Made by a program: the position numbers and the translations under genes. Under the pieces are notes generated by a model. The model was not told the DNA's origin. It searched no databases and saw nothing but the letters and a program-made list of their open reading frames with translations. 64,000 nucleotides of DNA, from contig JADJCP010000006.1 in assembly GCA_016703155.1 (NCBI GenBank), forward strand, positions 124,001 to 188,000. Direction: 5' to 3'. Origin of the DNA: Hydrogenophilales bacterium (lineage in GTDB: Bacteria; Pseudomonadota; Gammaproteobacteria; Burkholderiales; Thiobacillaceae). Below are positions 33,627 through 42,309 of the stretch, piece after piece (within the stretch, counting starts at the first letter, position 1; the number at the start of each line of letters is the position of its first letter).

Positions 33627-35549
33627 ATGCCCGTAGTACGACTTCCCGATGGTTCCGAGCGCAAGTTCGACGCGCCGGTAACCGTGCTTCAGGTGGCCGC
33701 CGACATCGGCGCCGGCCTGGCCAAGGCCGCGCTGGCTGGCAAGGTGAACGGCCAGTTGGTCGACACCTCGTTCTTGATTGAAGCTGACAGCGATCTCGCC
33801 ATCGTCACCGACAAGAATCCCGAAGGTCTGGAGCTGATCCGCCACTCCACCTCGCATCTGCTCGCCTACGCTGTGAAGGAATTGTTTCCCGACGCCCAGG
33901 TCACCATCGGCCCGGTGATCGAGGACGGCTTCTATTACGATTTTTCCTTCAAGCGCCCGTTCACGCCGGAAGACCTAGCCGCCATCGAAAAGCGCATGGC
34001 CGAACTGGCCAAGAAGGACATCCCGGTCACGCGCGAGGAATGGGATCGCGACGACGCGGTGAAATTCTTCGAGTCGATCGGCGAGAAATACAAGGCCGAG
34101 ATCATCGGCGCGATTCCCGCCGGCCAGACCATTTCGCTGTATCGCGAGGGCGACTTCATCGACCTCTGTCGCGGCCCGCACGGGCCCTCGACCGGCAAGC
34201 TCAAGGTGTTCAAGCTGATGAAGGTGGCAGGCGCCTACTGGCGCGGCGACTCGAAGAACGAGATGCTGCAGCGCATCTACGGCACGGCCTGGGCGAACAA
34301 GGACGATCTGGCGGCTTACCTGCATCGCCTGGAAGAGGCCGAGAAGCGCGACCACCGGCGTCTGGGCAAGCAGCTCGACCTGTTCCACCTGCAGGAAGAA
34401 TCGCCGGGCATGGTGTTCTGGCATCCGCACGGCTGGGCGGTCTGGCAGGCGGTTGAACAGTACATGCGCGCCAAGTTCCGCGAGTACGGCTACGACGAGG
34501 TCAAGACGCCGACCATCATGGACCACACCCTGTGGGAAAAATCCGGCCACTGGGACAACTACCGCGAGAACATGTTCGTCACCGCGTCGGAGAACCGCGA
34601 CTACGCGGTCAAGCCGATGAACTGCCCGGGCCACATCCAGATTTTCAACAATGGCCTGCGGTCCTACCGCGACCTGCCGATGCGTCTGGCCGAGTTCGGC
34701 TCCTGCCACCGCAACGAACCGTCCGGCGCGTTGCACGGCCTGATGCGCGTGCGCGCCTTCGTCCAGGACGACGCGCACATCTTCTGCACCGAAGATCAGG
34801 TGCAGTCCGAAGTGTCTGAATTCATCCGGATGTTGCAGGCGGTCTACGCCGATTTCGGTTTCAGCGACGTCATCGTCAAGTTGTCCACCCGGCCGGCCAA
34901 GCGGGTCGGCACCGACGCCGACTGGGACAAGGCCGAGACCGATCTGGCGGCGGCGCTCACCCAGAACGGCCTGGCGTTCGAGTACCAGCCCGGCGAGGGC
35001 GCCTTCTATGGCCCGAAGATCGAATTCACCCTGAAGGATTCACTGGGTCGTATGTGGCAGGTCGGCACCATCCAGCTCGACTACAACCTGCCGGTGCGCC
35101 TGGGTGCCGAATACGTCACCGAGGACAATGGCCGCAAGCCGCCGATCATGCTGCACCGGGCCATCCTCGGTTCGCTGGAGCGATTCATCGGCATCCTTAT
35201 CGAGCACTACGCAGGCAACTTCCCGCTCTGGCTGGCGCCGGTTCAGGCGGTGGTGTTGAGTATTACCGATCATCATGCCGAATACGCGGCATCGGTGACG
35301 GAAGCCTTGAAAAAACAAGGCTTCAGGGTCGTTTCGGACTTGAGAAACGAGAAGATTACCTATAAAATCCGCGAGCACTCCATGCAGCGCGTGCCGTACC
35401 AGATCGTGGTCGGCGAAAAAGAGCGCGTGGAGAACAAAGTGGCCGTACGTATCAGGGGCGGCGAGGATTTGGGCCAGATGAGTCTGGACGAGTTCGTTGC
35501 CCGCTTGCGTCAGGAACTTGCCTCGACAGGGCAGGGCGCCGACAACTGA
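33627..35549 (+). CDS. thrS: Threonine-tRNA ligase
   Basis: 640 residues from the ATG at 33627 (MPVVRLPDGSERKF), the normal length. N-terminal TGS domain (about 1-61), editing domain with 'RHSTSHLLAYAVKELFPD' near 70-87, class II catalytic core with motif 1 near 'MRAKFREYGYDEVKTPTIMD', the zinc site beginning 'MNCPGHIQIF', motif 2 'LAEFGSCHRNEPSGALHGLMRVRAFVQDDAHIFC', and motif 3 'PIMLHRAILGSLERFIGILIEHY'. A C-terminal anticodon-binding domain completes it. It charges tRNA-Thr. It leads the conserved thrS-infC-rpmI-rplT-pheST-ihfA cluster. Confidence 0.98.
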   Translation: MPVVRLPDGSERKFDAPVTVLQVAADIGAGLAKAALAGKVNGQLVDTSFLIEADSDLAIVTDKNPEGLELIRHSTSHLLAYAVKELFPDAQVTIGPVIEDGFYYDFSFKRPFTPEDLAAIEKRMAELAKKDIPVTREEWDRDDAVKFFESIGEKYKAEIIGAIPAGQTISLYREGDFIDLCRGPHGPSTGKLKVFKLMKVAGAYWRGDSKNEMLQRIYGTAWANKDDLAAYLHRLEEAEKRDHRRLGKQLDLFHLQEESPGMVFWHPHGWAVWQAVEQYMRAKFREYGYDEVKTPTIMDHTLWEKSGHWDNYRENMFVTASENRDYAVKPMNCPGHIQIFNNGLRSYRDLPMRLAEFGSCHRNEPSGALHGLMRVRAFVQDDAHIFCTEDQVQSEVSEFIRMLQAVYADFGFSDVIVKLSTRPAKRVGTDADWDKAETDLAAALTQNGLAFEYQPGEGAFYGPKIEFTLKDSLGRMWQVGTIQLDYNLPVRLGAEYVTEDNGRKPPIMLHRAILGSLERFIGILIEHYAGNFPLWLAPVQAVVLSITDHHAEYAASVTEALKKQGFRVVSDLRNEKITYKIREHSMQRVPYQIVVGEKERVENKVAVRIRGGEDLGQMSLDEFVARLRQELASTGQGADN

Positions 35550-35606
35550 GACACGGTGATGAGGGGCGGAGCAGGCTGTCCGCTCCTTTAATTTTTTACA
35601 AGGGGC

Positions 35607-36134
35607 TTGAGCATCGCACTGGAAAAGGAACTGAGGATCAACGGCGAGATTGATGCGCCGCAGATTCGATTAGTCGCGGAGGATGGCGAACAATTGGGCG
35701 TCGTCAGCTTCAGGGAAGCCATCAGCAAGGCTGAAGAGGCCGAGTTGGATTTGGTCGAGATTGCCCCGCAGGCCTCGCCGCCCGTCTGCAAGATCATGGA
35801 TTTCGGCAAGTTCAAATACCATGAACAGAAAAAGCAGCACGAGGCGAAGCTGAAGCAGAAGCAGATCCAGGTGAAAGAGGTCAAGTTCCGTCCGGGCACC
35901 GACGAGAACGACTACCAGATCAAGCTGCGCAACATGACGCGTTTTCTGGAGGAAGGCGACAAGGTGAAGGTGACCTTGCGCTTCCGCGGTCGTGAAATGG
36001 CGCACCAGGAATTCGGTATGGCGCAGTTGAAGCGTGCCGAGTCGGATTTGCAGGAATTGGGTACCGTCGAGCAGTTTCCCAAGCTCGAAGGCCGTCAGAT
36101 GGTGATGGTCCTGGCACCCAAGAAAAAGAAGTGA
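35607..36134 (+). CDS. infC: Translation initiation factor IF-3
   Basis: 175 residues if started at the TTG at 35607. Typical IF-3: 'RINGEIDAPQIRLVAEDGEQLGVVSFREAISKAEEAELDLVEIAPQASPPVCKIMDFGKFKYH' (N-domain) and 'KEVKFRPGTDENDYQIKLRNMTRFLEEGDKVKVTLRFRGREMAHQEFGMAQL' (C-domain). There is no ATG near the start. The Shine-Dalgarno-like 'aagggg' (35600-35605) is only one base from the TTG, but is well spaced from an in-frame ATC at 35613. infC uses rare starts such as AUU for autoregulation in Escherichia coli, so AUC is a real possibility here. Confidence 0.95.
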   Translation: MSIALEKELRINGEIDAPQIRLVAEDGEQLGVVSFREAISKAEEAELDLVEIAPQASPPVCKIMDFGKFKYHEQKKQHEAKLKQKQIQVKEVKFRPGTDENDYQIKLRNMTRFLEEGDKVKVTLRFRGREMAHQEFGMAQLKRAESDLQELGTVEQFPKLEGRQMVMVLAPKKKK

Positions 36135-36290
36135 CCACGCGTTAGCGTGGTCATCCTCGCGCAGGCGGGGATCTAAGGTTCAAGAGGCTGACGCAGCCTC
36201 TATAAAATCCAGCGTCGGACAAGTGCTGCAAGGTTGTTGAAGCGTTCCCGGTGGGAACCACCTTTCGGCATCGAATGAAACGGAGCAATC

Positions 36291-36488
36291 ATGCCCAAGA
36301 TGAAAACCAAGAGTGGGGCCAAGAAGCGCCTGCGCGTCCGCGGTAGCGGCAGCGTCAAGCGCTCGCACGCCTTCATGCGCCACATCCTTACCAAGAAGTC
36401 CACCAAGCGCAAACGTCAGCTGCGCGGCATGGAAACCGTCAACGCCTCCAACATGGGCCACGTGCGCGCCATGTTGCCCTACGCGTAA
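36291..36488 (+). CDS. rpmI: 50S ribosomal protein L35
   Basis: 65 residues, start ATG 36291. The very basic sequence 'PKMKTKSGAKKRLRVRGSGSVKRSHAFMRHILTKKSTKRKRQLRG' is characteristic. It is preceded by a 156-base infC-rpmI spacer that contains several stem-loops (for example ccacgcgttagcgtgg around 36134-36151), in the position where L20-mediated feedback control operates in other bacteria. rplT follows after 12 bases. Confidence 0.97.
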   Translation: MPKMKTKSGAKKRLRVRGSGSVKRSHAFMRHILTKKSTKRKRQLRGMETVNASNMGHVRAMLPYA

Positions 36489-36500
36489 AGGAGATCAGAC

Positions 36501-36866
36501 ATGCCTCGCGTTAAACGTGGTGTAACCGCCCGTGCCAGCCACAAAAAAGTCCTGAATGCAGCCAAGGGTTTCCGTGGCCGTCGCAAGAACGTATTCCGGG
36601 TCGCCAATGAAGCGGTGATGAAAGCCGGCCAGTATGCCTATCGCGACCGTCGTCAGAAGAAGCGTCAGTTCCGTGCCCTGTGGATCGCCCGTATCAACGC
36701 CGGCGCCCGGGAGCTGGGCATCACCTACAGCCAGTTCATGAACGGTCTGAAGAAGGCCTGCATCGACATCGACCGCAAGGTGTTGTCCGATATGGCCATC
36801 GTCGATCAAGCGGCTTTCGCGAAGATCGTCGAGCAGGTCAAGGCCACCCTGGCCGCCGCCGCGTAA
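36501..36866 (+). CDS. rplT: 50S ribosomal protein L20
   Basis: 121 residues: 'PRVKRGVTARASHKKVLNAAKGFRGRRKNVFRVANEAVMKAGQYAYRDRRQKKRQFRALWIARINAGARELGITYSQFMNGL' is the full conserved core. It binds 23S rRNA early in large-subunit assembly and represses its own operon in other species. Ribosome site 'aaggag' at 36488-36493. A terminator-like hairpin follows before pheS. Confidence 0.98.
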   Translation: MPRVKRGVTARASHKKVLNAAKGFRGRRKNVFRVANEAVMKAGQYAYRDRRQKKRQFRALWIARINAGARELGITYSQFMNGLKKACIDIDRKVLSDMAIVDQAAFAKIVEQVKATLAAAA

Positions 36867-36900
36867 CCCGCGCCAAGCCGACAGTTTCAGTACTGCCGAA

Positions 36901-36924
36901 AGGGAGGCCAAGCCTCCCTTTTTA
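36901..36924 (+). terminator. Terminator or attenuator between rplT and pheS
   Basis: Stem gggaggc/gcctccc (perfect 7 bp, extended by A-T pairs), loop 'caa', then five T residues. It ends 17 bases before the pheS start. Its position matches the pheST attenuator of enterobacteria, but no Phe-rich leader peptide was identified here. Confidence 0.85.
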
Positions 36925-36941
36925 CATTGCCCGAGCCGAAC

Positions 36942-37922
36942 ATGACGTTAGACGACATCCTCCGTGAAGCAGAAAGCGCATTCGCCGCCGCCGAATCCCT
37001 GCCGGTGCTGGACCAGGTCAAGGCGCGGTTCATCGGCAAGAGTGGCGCCATCACCGAACAGATGAAGACGCTCGGGACGCTGGCGCCGGAGGCACGCAAG
37101 GAAGCCGGGGCACGCATCAACCAGGTCAAGGATCAGGTCGAGGCGCTCTTGAAGGCGCGCCGCGACGCGATTCAGGCAGACACCCTGAACCGGCAACTGG
37201 CCGCCGAGTCGCTTGATGTCACGCTGCCCGGGCGCGGGCGTGGCATGGGTGGTCTGCATCCGGTGACGCGCACGCTGCAGCGCATCGAGCAGCTCTTCGG
37301 CTCGATCGGTTTCGAGGTGGCCGACGGCCCGGAGATCGAGACCGACTTCTACAACTTCACCGCCTTGAACATCCCCGAGGACCATCCGGCCCGGGCGATG
37401 CACGACACCTTCTATCTCGGCGACGGCACCCTGCTGCGCACCCACACTTCGCCGGTGCAGGTACGCTACATGGAGCACCAGAAGCCGCCGATCAGGATCA
37501 TCGCCCCGGGGCGTGTCTACCGGGTCGACTCCGACGCCACTCATTCGCCCATGTTTCACCAGGTCGAGGGCCTGTGGATCGACGAGGCGATCAGCTTCGC
37601 CAATCTCAAAGGCGTGGTGCAGAACTTCCTGCAACGCTTCTTCGAGCGCGACGACTTGCAGGTGCGTTTCCGGCCATCGTTCTTTCCGTTCACCGAGCCT
37701 TCCGCCGAAATGGACATGAGCTGGGGCGACGGCTGGCTGGAGATCGGCGGCTGCGGCATGGTGCACCCGAACGTTCTGGCCAACGTAGGTATCGATGCAG
37801 AGCGCTGGCAAGGCTTCGCCTTCGGCCTGGGGGTTGAGCGTCTGGCCATGCTGCGCTACGGCGTCAACGACCTGCGTCATTTCTTCGAGAATGACATGCG
37901 CTTTCTGAAGCAATTCGCCTGA
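36942..37922 (+). CDS. pheS: Phenylalanine-tRNA ligase, alpha subunit
   Basis: 326 residues from the ATG at 36942 (MTLDDILREAESAFAAAESL); a TTG 15 bases upstream is unlikely. It has the N-terminal coiled coil (about 1-85), motif 1 'HPVTRTLQRIEQLFGSIGFEVADGPEIETDFYNFTALNIPEDHPAR', motif 2 'RTHTSPVQVRYM' to 'PGRVYRVDSDATHSPMFHQVEGLWID', and motif 3 'GCGMVHPNVL' to 'GFAFGLGVERLAMLRYGVNDLRHFFENDMRFLKQF'. It forms an alpha2-beta2 enzyme with PheT, which follows after 11 bases. Confidence 0.97.
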   Translation: MTLDDILREAESAFAAAESLPVLDQVKARFIGKSGAITEQMKTLGTLAPEARKEAGARINQVKDQVEALLKARRDAIQADTLNRQLAAESLDVTLPGRGRGMGGLHPVTRTLQRIEQLFGSIGFEVADGPEIETDFYNFTALNIPEDHPARAMHDTFYLGDGTLLRTHTSPVQVRYMEHQKPPIRIIAPGRVYRVDSDATHSPMFHQVEGLWIDEAISFANLKGVVQNFLQRFFERDDLQVRFRPSFFPFTEPSAEMDMSWGDGWLEIGGCGMVHPNVLANVGIDAERWQGFAFGLGVERLAMLRYGVNDLRHFFENDMRFLKQFA

Positions 37923-37933
37923 GGTAACCGACC

Positions 37934-40291
37934 ATGCAATTCTCCGAAGCCTGGCTGCGCAGCCTCGTCAACCCGAAACTGGACACCGACCAGCTCTGCC
38001 ACCTGATGACCATGGCCGGTCTGGAAGTGGAGGAAGCGGTGCCGGTGGCCGCTGCCTTCAGCCATGTTGTGGTGGCGGAAATTCTTGGTGTCGAGCGGCA
38101 TCCCAACGCTGATCGCTTGCAGGTCTGCATGGTTGACGTCGGCGCCGCCGAGCCGCTGCAAATCGTCTGCGGCGCGCCCAATGCCCGTGCCGGCCTGAAG
38201 ACGGCCTGCGCCCTGGTCGGCGCCGAACTGCCCGGTAATTTCAAGATCAAGCAGGCCAAGGTGCGCGATGTCGCCTCGTCCGGCATGCTTTGTTCGGCCA
38301 AGGAACTCGGTATCGCCGAGGCCGCCGAGGGCATCATGGAACTGCCGGCCGACGTCGAGGTGGGCAAGGCCTTGCGCGAGTATTTCGATCTCGACGACAA
38401 GCTGATTACCATCAAGATGACGCCCAACCGGGGCGATTGTCTGTCCATCCAGGGGATCGCCCGTGAAGTGGCGGCGATATCCGGGGTGGCCGCGCATCCG
38501 GTCGATTGTGCGCCGGTCGCGGCGGAACTCGCGGATACGCTGAGCGTCGTCATCGAAGCGCCACATGCCTGTCCGATCTATTGCGGCCGGGTGATCCGTG
38601 GCATCGATCCGAATGCCGTCACGCCCGAATGGATGGTTCGCCGCCTGCAACGCTGCGGTGTGCGCGCCATTCACCCGGTGGTCGACGTAACCAACTATGT
38701 CCTGCTCGAACTGGGCGAGCCCATGCATGCCTTCGATCTCGCCAAGGTCGCCGGCGGCATCCAGGTACGTACCGCCAGGGTCGGCGAGAAGCTGGCCCTG
38801 CTCAACGACCAGACCGTCGACCTGACCGCAGGCACCCTGGTGATCGCCGACGACGCGGGCGCCGTCGCCCTGGCCGGCATCATGGGCGGTGCCGGCAGCG
38901 CGGTCTCGGACCGCACCACGGACATCTTCCTGGAAGCCGCGCACTTCACGCCCGAGGCCATGGCCGGCCGGGCGCGCGGTTATAGCCTGTCGACCGACGC
39001 CTCGCATCGTTTCGAGCGCGGCGTCGATCCGACCTTGCCGGTCCATGCCATGGAGCGCGCCACCCGGCTGATCCTGGATATTTGCGGTGGGCAGGCCGGT
39101 CCGGTTGGCGCGGTCGGCGGCGGGACCGCGCGCCGCGCGCCGATCCGATTCCGTCCCGAGCGCGCCCGTCGCCTGCTCGGCATGGCCGTCACCGACGCCG
39201 AGATGCGCGCCACCTTCGTGCGCCTCGGACTCGATCTGGAGGCCGAAGGCCGGGAATGGCAAGTGTCTTCACCGAGCTTCCGCTTCGATCTCGCCATCGA
39301 AGTCGATCTGATCGAAGAAATCGCCCGCATCAAGGGTTATGACAACCTGCCCGCCATCCTGCCGGCCATGGTCGCCAACATGCCTGGCCTGCCAGAGCGC
39401 CAGCGCGCACGTGGCGAGTTCAAGGCGCGTCTGATGGACCTGGGCTACCAGGAAGTCGTCACCTACAGCTTTATCGACGCCAAACAGCAGGACATGGTGG
39501 CGCCGGGTGCCGAGCAGATCGCACTGGTCAACCCCATCGCCAGCCAGATGGGCGTCATGCGCGGCAGCCTGATGCCGGGCATGCTGCAAACCCTGCGTCA
39601 CAATCTCAACCATGGCCAGGAACGCCTGCGTATCTTTGAACTGGGCCGCTGCTTCCTCGGCACGGGCAGTGACGCTCAGCCGCTGCGCCTGGGTGGCCTG
39701 GCCCATGGCTCGGCATCGCCGGAACAGTGGGGCGAAGGTGCCCGGGCGGTCGACTTTTTCGATATCAAGGCCGACCTTGAAGCCCTGCTCCTGCCGACCA
39801 TCGCCGACTTCGCCAAGGCCGAACATCCAGCATTACACCCGGGGCAGTGCGCCCGCTTGTCCATTGCCGGCCGTTCCGCCGGCTGGCTGGGAGCGCTACA
39901 CCCCGGCTTGGTTCAGCAACTTGGACTGACACGCGCGCCGATATTGTTCGAGATCGATTGGGACGTCACCGGTACCCGCGAATTGCCCAGTTACATGACG
40001 GTTTCCCGCCTCCCGGCTGTGCGCCGGGATATTGCCGTGGTGGTGGATGCCGGCCATGCCATCGGTACCATCCTGGATACCGTGCGGGCACGGCTGCCCG
40101 CGACTGTGACCGAGTTCACAGCCTTCGACATGTATCAGGGTCAGGGCATAGAAGTCGGGAAAAAGAGCCTTGCTTTCAGAATGTTGTTACAACATACTGA
40201 GAAAACACTTACGGATGCAGAGATTGAAACGGCAGTAGGTCAGGTGCTTGATGTCCTGGCCCGTGAATTCGCCGCCGTACTGCGCGGGTAG
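37934..40291 (+). CDS. pheT: Phenylalanine-tRNA ligase, beta subunit
   Basis: 785 residues. It includes the N-terminal tRNA-binding (EMAP-like) domain 'VVVAEILGVERHPNADRLQVCMVDVG', the B3/B4 editing domain ('PVVDVTNYVLLELGEPMHAFDLAKV', 'DDAGAVALAGIMGGAGSAVSDRTTDIFLEAAHF'), B5, the catalytic-like module ('GYQEVVTYSFIDAKQQDMV', 'NPIASQMGVMRGSLMPGMLQTLRHN'), and the C-terminal ferredoxin-fold anticodon domain ('LPAVRRDIAVVVDAGHAIGTILD'). Length is normal. It is followed by ihfA after 12 bases. Confidence 0.97.
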   Translation: MQFSEAWLRSLVNPKLDTDQLCHLMTMAGLEVEEAVPVAAAFSHVVVAEILGVERHPNADRLQVCMVDVGAAEPLQIVCGAPNARAGLKTACALVGAELPGNFKIKQAKVRDVASSGMLCSAKELGIAEAAEGIMELPADVEVGKALREYFDLDDKLITIKMTPNRGDCLSIQGIAREVAAISGVAAHPVDCAPVAAELADTLSVVIEAPHACPIYCGRVIRGIDPNAVTPEWMVRRLQRCGVRAIHPVVDVTNYVLLELGEPMHAFDLAKVAGGIQVRTARVGEKLALLNDQTVDLTAGTLVIADDAGAVALAGIMGGAGSAVSDRTTDIFLEAAHFTPEAMAGRARGYSLSTDASHRFERGVDPTLPVHAMERATRLILDICGGQAGPVGAVGGGTARRAPIRFRPERARRLLGMAVTDAEMRATFVRLGLDLEAEGREWQVSSPSFRFDLAIEVDLIEEIARIKGYDNLPAILPAMVANMPGLPERQRARGEFKARLMDLGYQEVVTYSFIDAKQQDMVAPGAEQIALVNPIASQMGVMRGSLMPGMLQTLRHNLNHGQERLRIFELGRCFLGTGSDAQPLRLGGLAHGSASPEQWGEGARAVDFFDIKADLEALLLPTIADFAKAEHPALHPGQCARLSIAGRSAGWLGALHPGLVQQLGLTRAPILFEIDWDVTGTRELPSYMTVSRLPAVRRDIAVVVDAGHAIGTILDTVRARLPATVTEFTAFDMYQGQGIEVGKKSLAFRMLLQHTEKTLTDAEIETAVGQVLDVLAREFAAVLRG

Positions 40292-40303
40292 AGGAACATA
40301 AAC

Positions 40304-40609
40304 ATGACTTTGACCAAGGCGGAACTCGCCAATCTGCTGTTCGAAAACGTCGGACTCAACAAGCGCGAGGCCAAGGAGATGGTGGAAATCTTCTTCGAGG
40401 AAGTGCGTACGGCGCTGGAGCGCGGCGACACCGTCAAGCTCTCGGGCTTCGGCAATTTCCAGTTGCGCGAAAAGCCGCAGCGTCCTGGACGGAATCCCAA
40501 GACCGGGGAAGAGATGCCCATATCCGCGCGGCGCGTGGTGACCTTCCACGCCAGCCAGAAGCTCAAGGCCATGGTGGAGGAGGCGTATGCAGGAACACCT
40601 GCCCAGTAG
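40304..40609 (+). CDS. ihfA: Integration host factor, alpha subunit
   Basis: 101 residues: 'MTLTKAELANLLFENVGLNKREAKEMVEIFFEEVRTALERGDTVKLSGFGNFQLREKPQRPGRNPKTGEEMPISARRVVTFHASQKLK' matches IhfA over its whole length, with the DNA-intercalating Pro in 'RPGRNPKTG'. With IhfB it bends DNA for transcription, replication and site-specific recombination. Its position after pheT is conserved in proteobacteria. The next gene overlaps its last 23 bases. Confidence 0.97.
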   Translation: MTLTKAELANLLFENVGLNKREAKEMVEIFFEEVRTALERGDTVKLSGFGNFQLREKPQRPGRNPKTGEEMPISARRVVTFHASQKLKAMVEEAYAGTPAQ

Positions 40610-40958
40610 CCAACTTCCGGCCATTCCCACGAAGCGCTACTTCACCATCGGTGAGGTCAGCGAGTTGTGCGGCGTCAAGCCGCACGTGCTGCGCTACTGG
40701 GAACAGGAATTCAACCAGCTCAAACCCGCCAAGCGGCGCGGTAACCGGCGCTATTACCAGCATCACGAAGTCATGCTGGTCAGGCGCATCCGTGAGCTCC
40801 TCTATGAACAAGGGTTCACCATCACCGGGGCGCGTAATCGCCTCGGCCAGGATGTCCCGGTCGCCGCGCCAGCAGCGTTGAATGACGCCCCGGCTGAAAT
40901 CTGCCTGGCCGATCTCAAGCAGGAAATCGGCGCCATCATCGAGCTGCTTCGGAGCTGA
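40587..40958 (+). CDS. MerR-family transcriptional regulator
   Basis: 123 residues. The winged helix 'KRYFTIGEVSELCGVKPHVLRYWEQEFNQLKPAKRRGNRRYYQHHEVMLVRRIRELLYEQGFTITGARNRL' (about 16-86) is the conserved MerR type that regularly follows ihfA in proteobacteria. The C-terminal part is short, with no cysteines arranged for metal binding. The target genes are unknown. It is translationally overlapped with ihfA. Confidence 0.92.
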   Translation: MQEHLPSSQLPAIPTKRYFTIGEVSELCGVKPHVLRYWEQEFNQLKPAKRRGNRRYYQHHEVMLVRRIRELLYEQGFTITGARNRLGQDVPVAAPAALNDAPAEICLADLKQEIGAIIELLRS

Positions 40959-41027
40959 GCGGCAAGCCCGTCCAATTCCCGCGGCGTGGCTTACCCATGC
41001 TGGTCACTGGAAAAAACAGGTTTTGAG

Positions 41028-41057
41028 TTTTCATTCCGAGCGGGATACCGCTATAAT
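41028..41057 (+). promoter_or_regulatory. Promoter of tRNA-Pro
   Basis: A perfect -10 box TATAAT lies at 41052-41057, 12 bases before the tRNA. The -35 box is weak; 'ttttca' at 41028-41033 has 18-base spacing. GC-rich 'gcgcggc' after the -10 box resembles the discriminator of stringently controlled tRNA promoters. Confidence 0.7.
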
Positions 41058-41068
41058 GCGCGGCTCGT

Positions 41069-41145
41069 CGGGGCGTAGCGCAGCCTGGTAGCGCACCTGC
41101 ATGGGGTGCAGGGGGTCGGAAGTTCGAATCTTCTCGCCCCGACCA
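41069..41145 (+). tRNA. tRNA-Pro (anticodon GGG)
   Basis: 77 nt with acceptor cggggcg/cgccccg, D arm, anticodon stem cctgc/gcagg with loop atggggt (anticodon GGG), T arm 'gaagttcgaatcttc', and encoded CCA. The next gene is a tyrosine recombinase pointing towards it, so its 3' end is the likely attachment site of the island that follows. Confidence 0.95.
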
Positions 41146-41182
41146 GTATTCATGCGGCTTTCCAGGGGTCGCAAGGTTGGTG

Positions 41183-41227
41183 AAGTGCCTAATCAAAAGC
41201 CAAGTGCCTAATCACTTGGCTTTTTTT
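41183..41227. terminator. Terminator hairpin with a 13-bp direct repeat at the island edge
   Basis: Stem 'aaaagccaagtg' (41195-41206) pairs with 'cacttggctttt' (41213-41224) and runs into T7, so it can terminate transcription from the tRNA side; on the other strand it covers the end of the integrase gene. 'aagtgcctaatca' occurs twice (41183-41195 and 41203-41215) with a 20-base period, which may reflect recombinase or excisionase binding sites. Confidence 0.75.
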
Positions 41228-42189
41228 ACGTCCTTCGGCAGTGACAATTCGACCTTGCTGACACGGGCCATGCGCTGTTTGATGTAGATGCGTGTCGTGC
41301 CTGAGTCTTCGTGCGCTAGGGCGTCTTGAATTTCTGCTTCGCTATATCCGGCAATTCTTGCGTCAGTCGCATGTTTTGCCCGCAAATCCTTAAGCGTGGC
41401 GTTTTCGATATCTGTTCGCTTCCTGGCACGTTCCCATGCGGTACCGACACCATGAGCTGTGTAGGGGCTGCCTTCCAGGTTATGGATTACGTATGGACTG
41501 ATGCGTGCCTTTGCTTTGACCAGTGCCTTGGCTCTGGCCAACACCTCTGCGATTGCAGGCGTGATCGTGATTTCAACCTTAGCACCACTACTCTTGGCGG
41601 TTTTTGTCGGTTTGAAGTGGATGACGCCAGTTTCTTCATCAACTTGGCTCCATCGCAGAAGTCTGATTTCTGTCCCACGCTGGCCCGTGAGATACAGTAG
41701 GTCGACGAAGATTTGCATCATCTCGCCGCTGGCAGCCATATGATTGTCGGTTCCAAGTAGCTTGGCTCTTATGGCAGCAAATTCGTCATCAGTGATGTAA
41801 CGATCACGAGACACCGGTGTTTTCAGGCGTATAGGGTCAACAGGGTTGTCTTGGCGATAGCCCTGGACGATAGCCCACCGAAAAAATTTCCCAATAACTG
41901 CTCGGTAGCGCTGGGCAGTGCGGAGTTTTCCATCCAATACCCATTGATTCAGGAATGTCAGGCAGTGCCTGGCTTGTACCTCGCCGACACGGAAGTCGTC
42001 GAAGCTGTGTCGGATGATATCCGCCATTCTCGTGACATCTTTCTGCTCACTCGCGGACAAGCCTGGCAAGGCAATTTTCAGCCATTCCTTGATTGCCGTT
42101 CGGATGTCATCTTGTCGAATATCTGGGGTTTGCTCCAAAGTAGAGAGGGCATTGTATAGGGTGTTCGCGCCGAAGTTGAATTGAGCCAC
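41212..42189 (-). pseudogene. Tyrosine recombinase (island integrase), N-terminus replaced by an IS end
   Basis: About 315 native residues remain. The N-terminal SAM-like domain is partly present ('LSASEQKDVTRMADIIRHSF' ... 'QARHCLTFLNQWVLDGKLRTAQRYRAVIGKFFRWAI'). The catalytic domain has 'LYLTGQRGTEIRLLRWSQV' (first Arg), 'LKDLRAKHAT' (second Arg; a Lys stands where the HxxR His is common), 'LAHEDSGTTRIYIKQR' (His and nucleophile Tyr). The first 9-10 codons of the open frame, MAQFNFGAN, are encoded by the terminal repeat of IS21 copy 1, which begins at 42162; the native start is lost. A chimeric start in the IS end might still allow expression. Confidence 0.85.
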
Positions 42190-42309
42190 CCTGCCGACCG
42201 AGAATTGAGCCGGGGATGTAAGCCAACCGGATGGAGGTTGGCTGTGGATAAGTGTACGGTTTTTCCGGTTTGTTGACCTCCTTGAAGCTGTTCTCTACGC
42301 GGGCGACGA

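Noticed and set aside
36898..36942. Phe-rich leader peptide for pheST attenuation
   Set aside because: A terminator hairpin is present, but no short open frame with clustered Phe codons was recognised before it.
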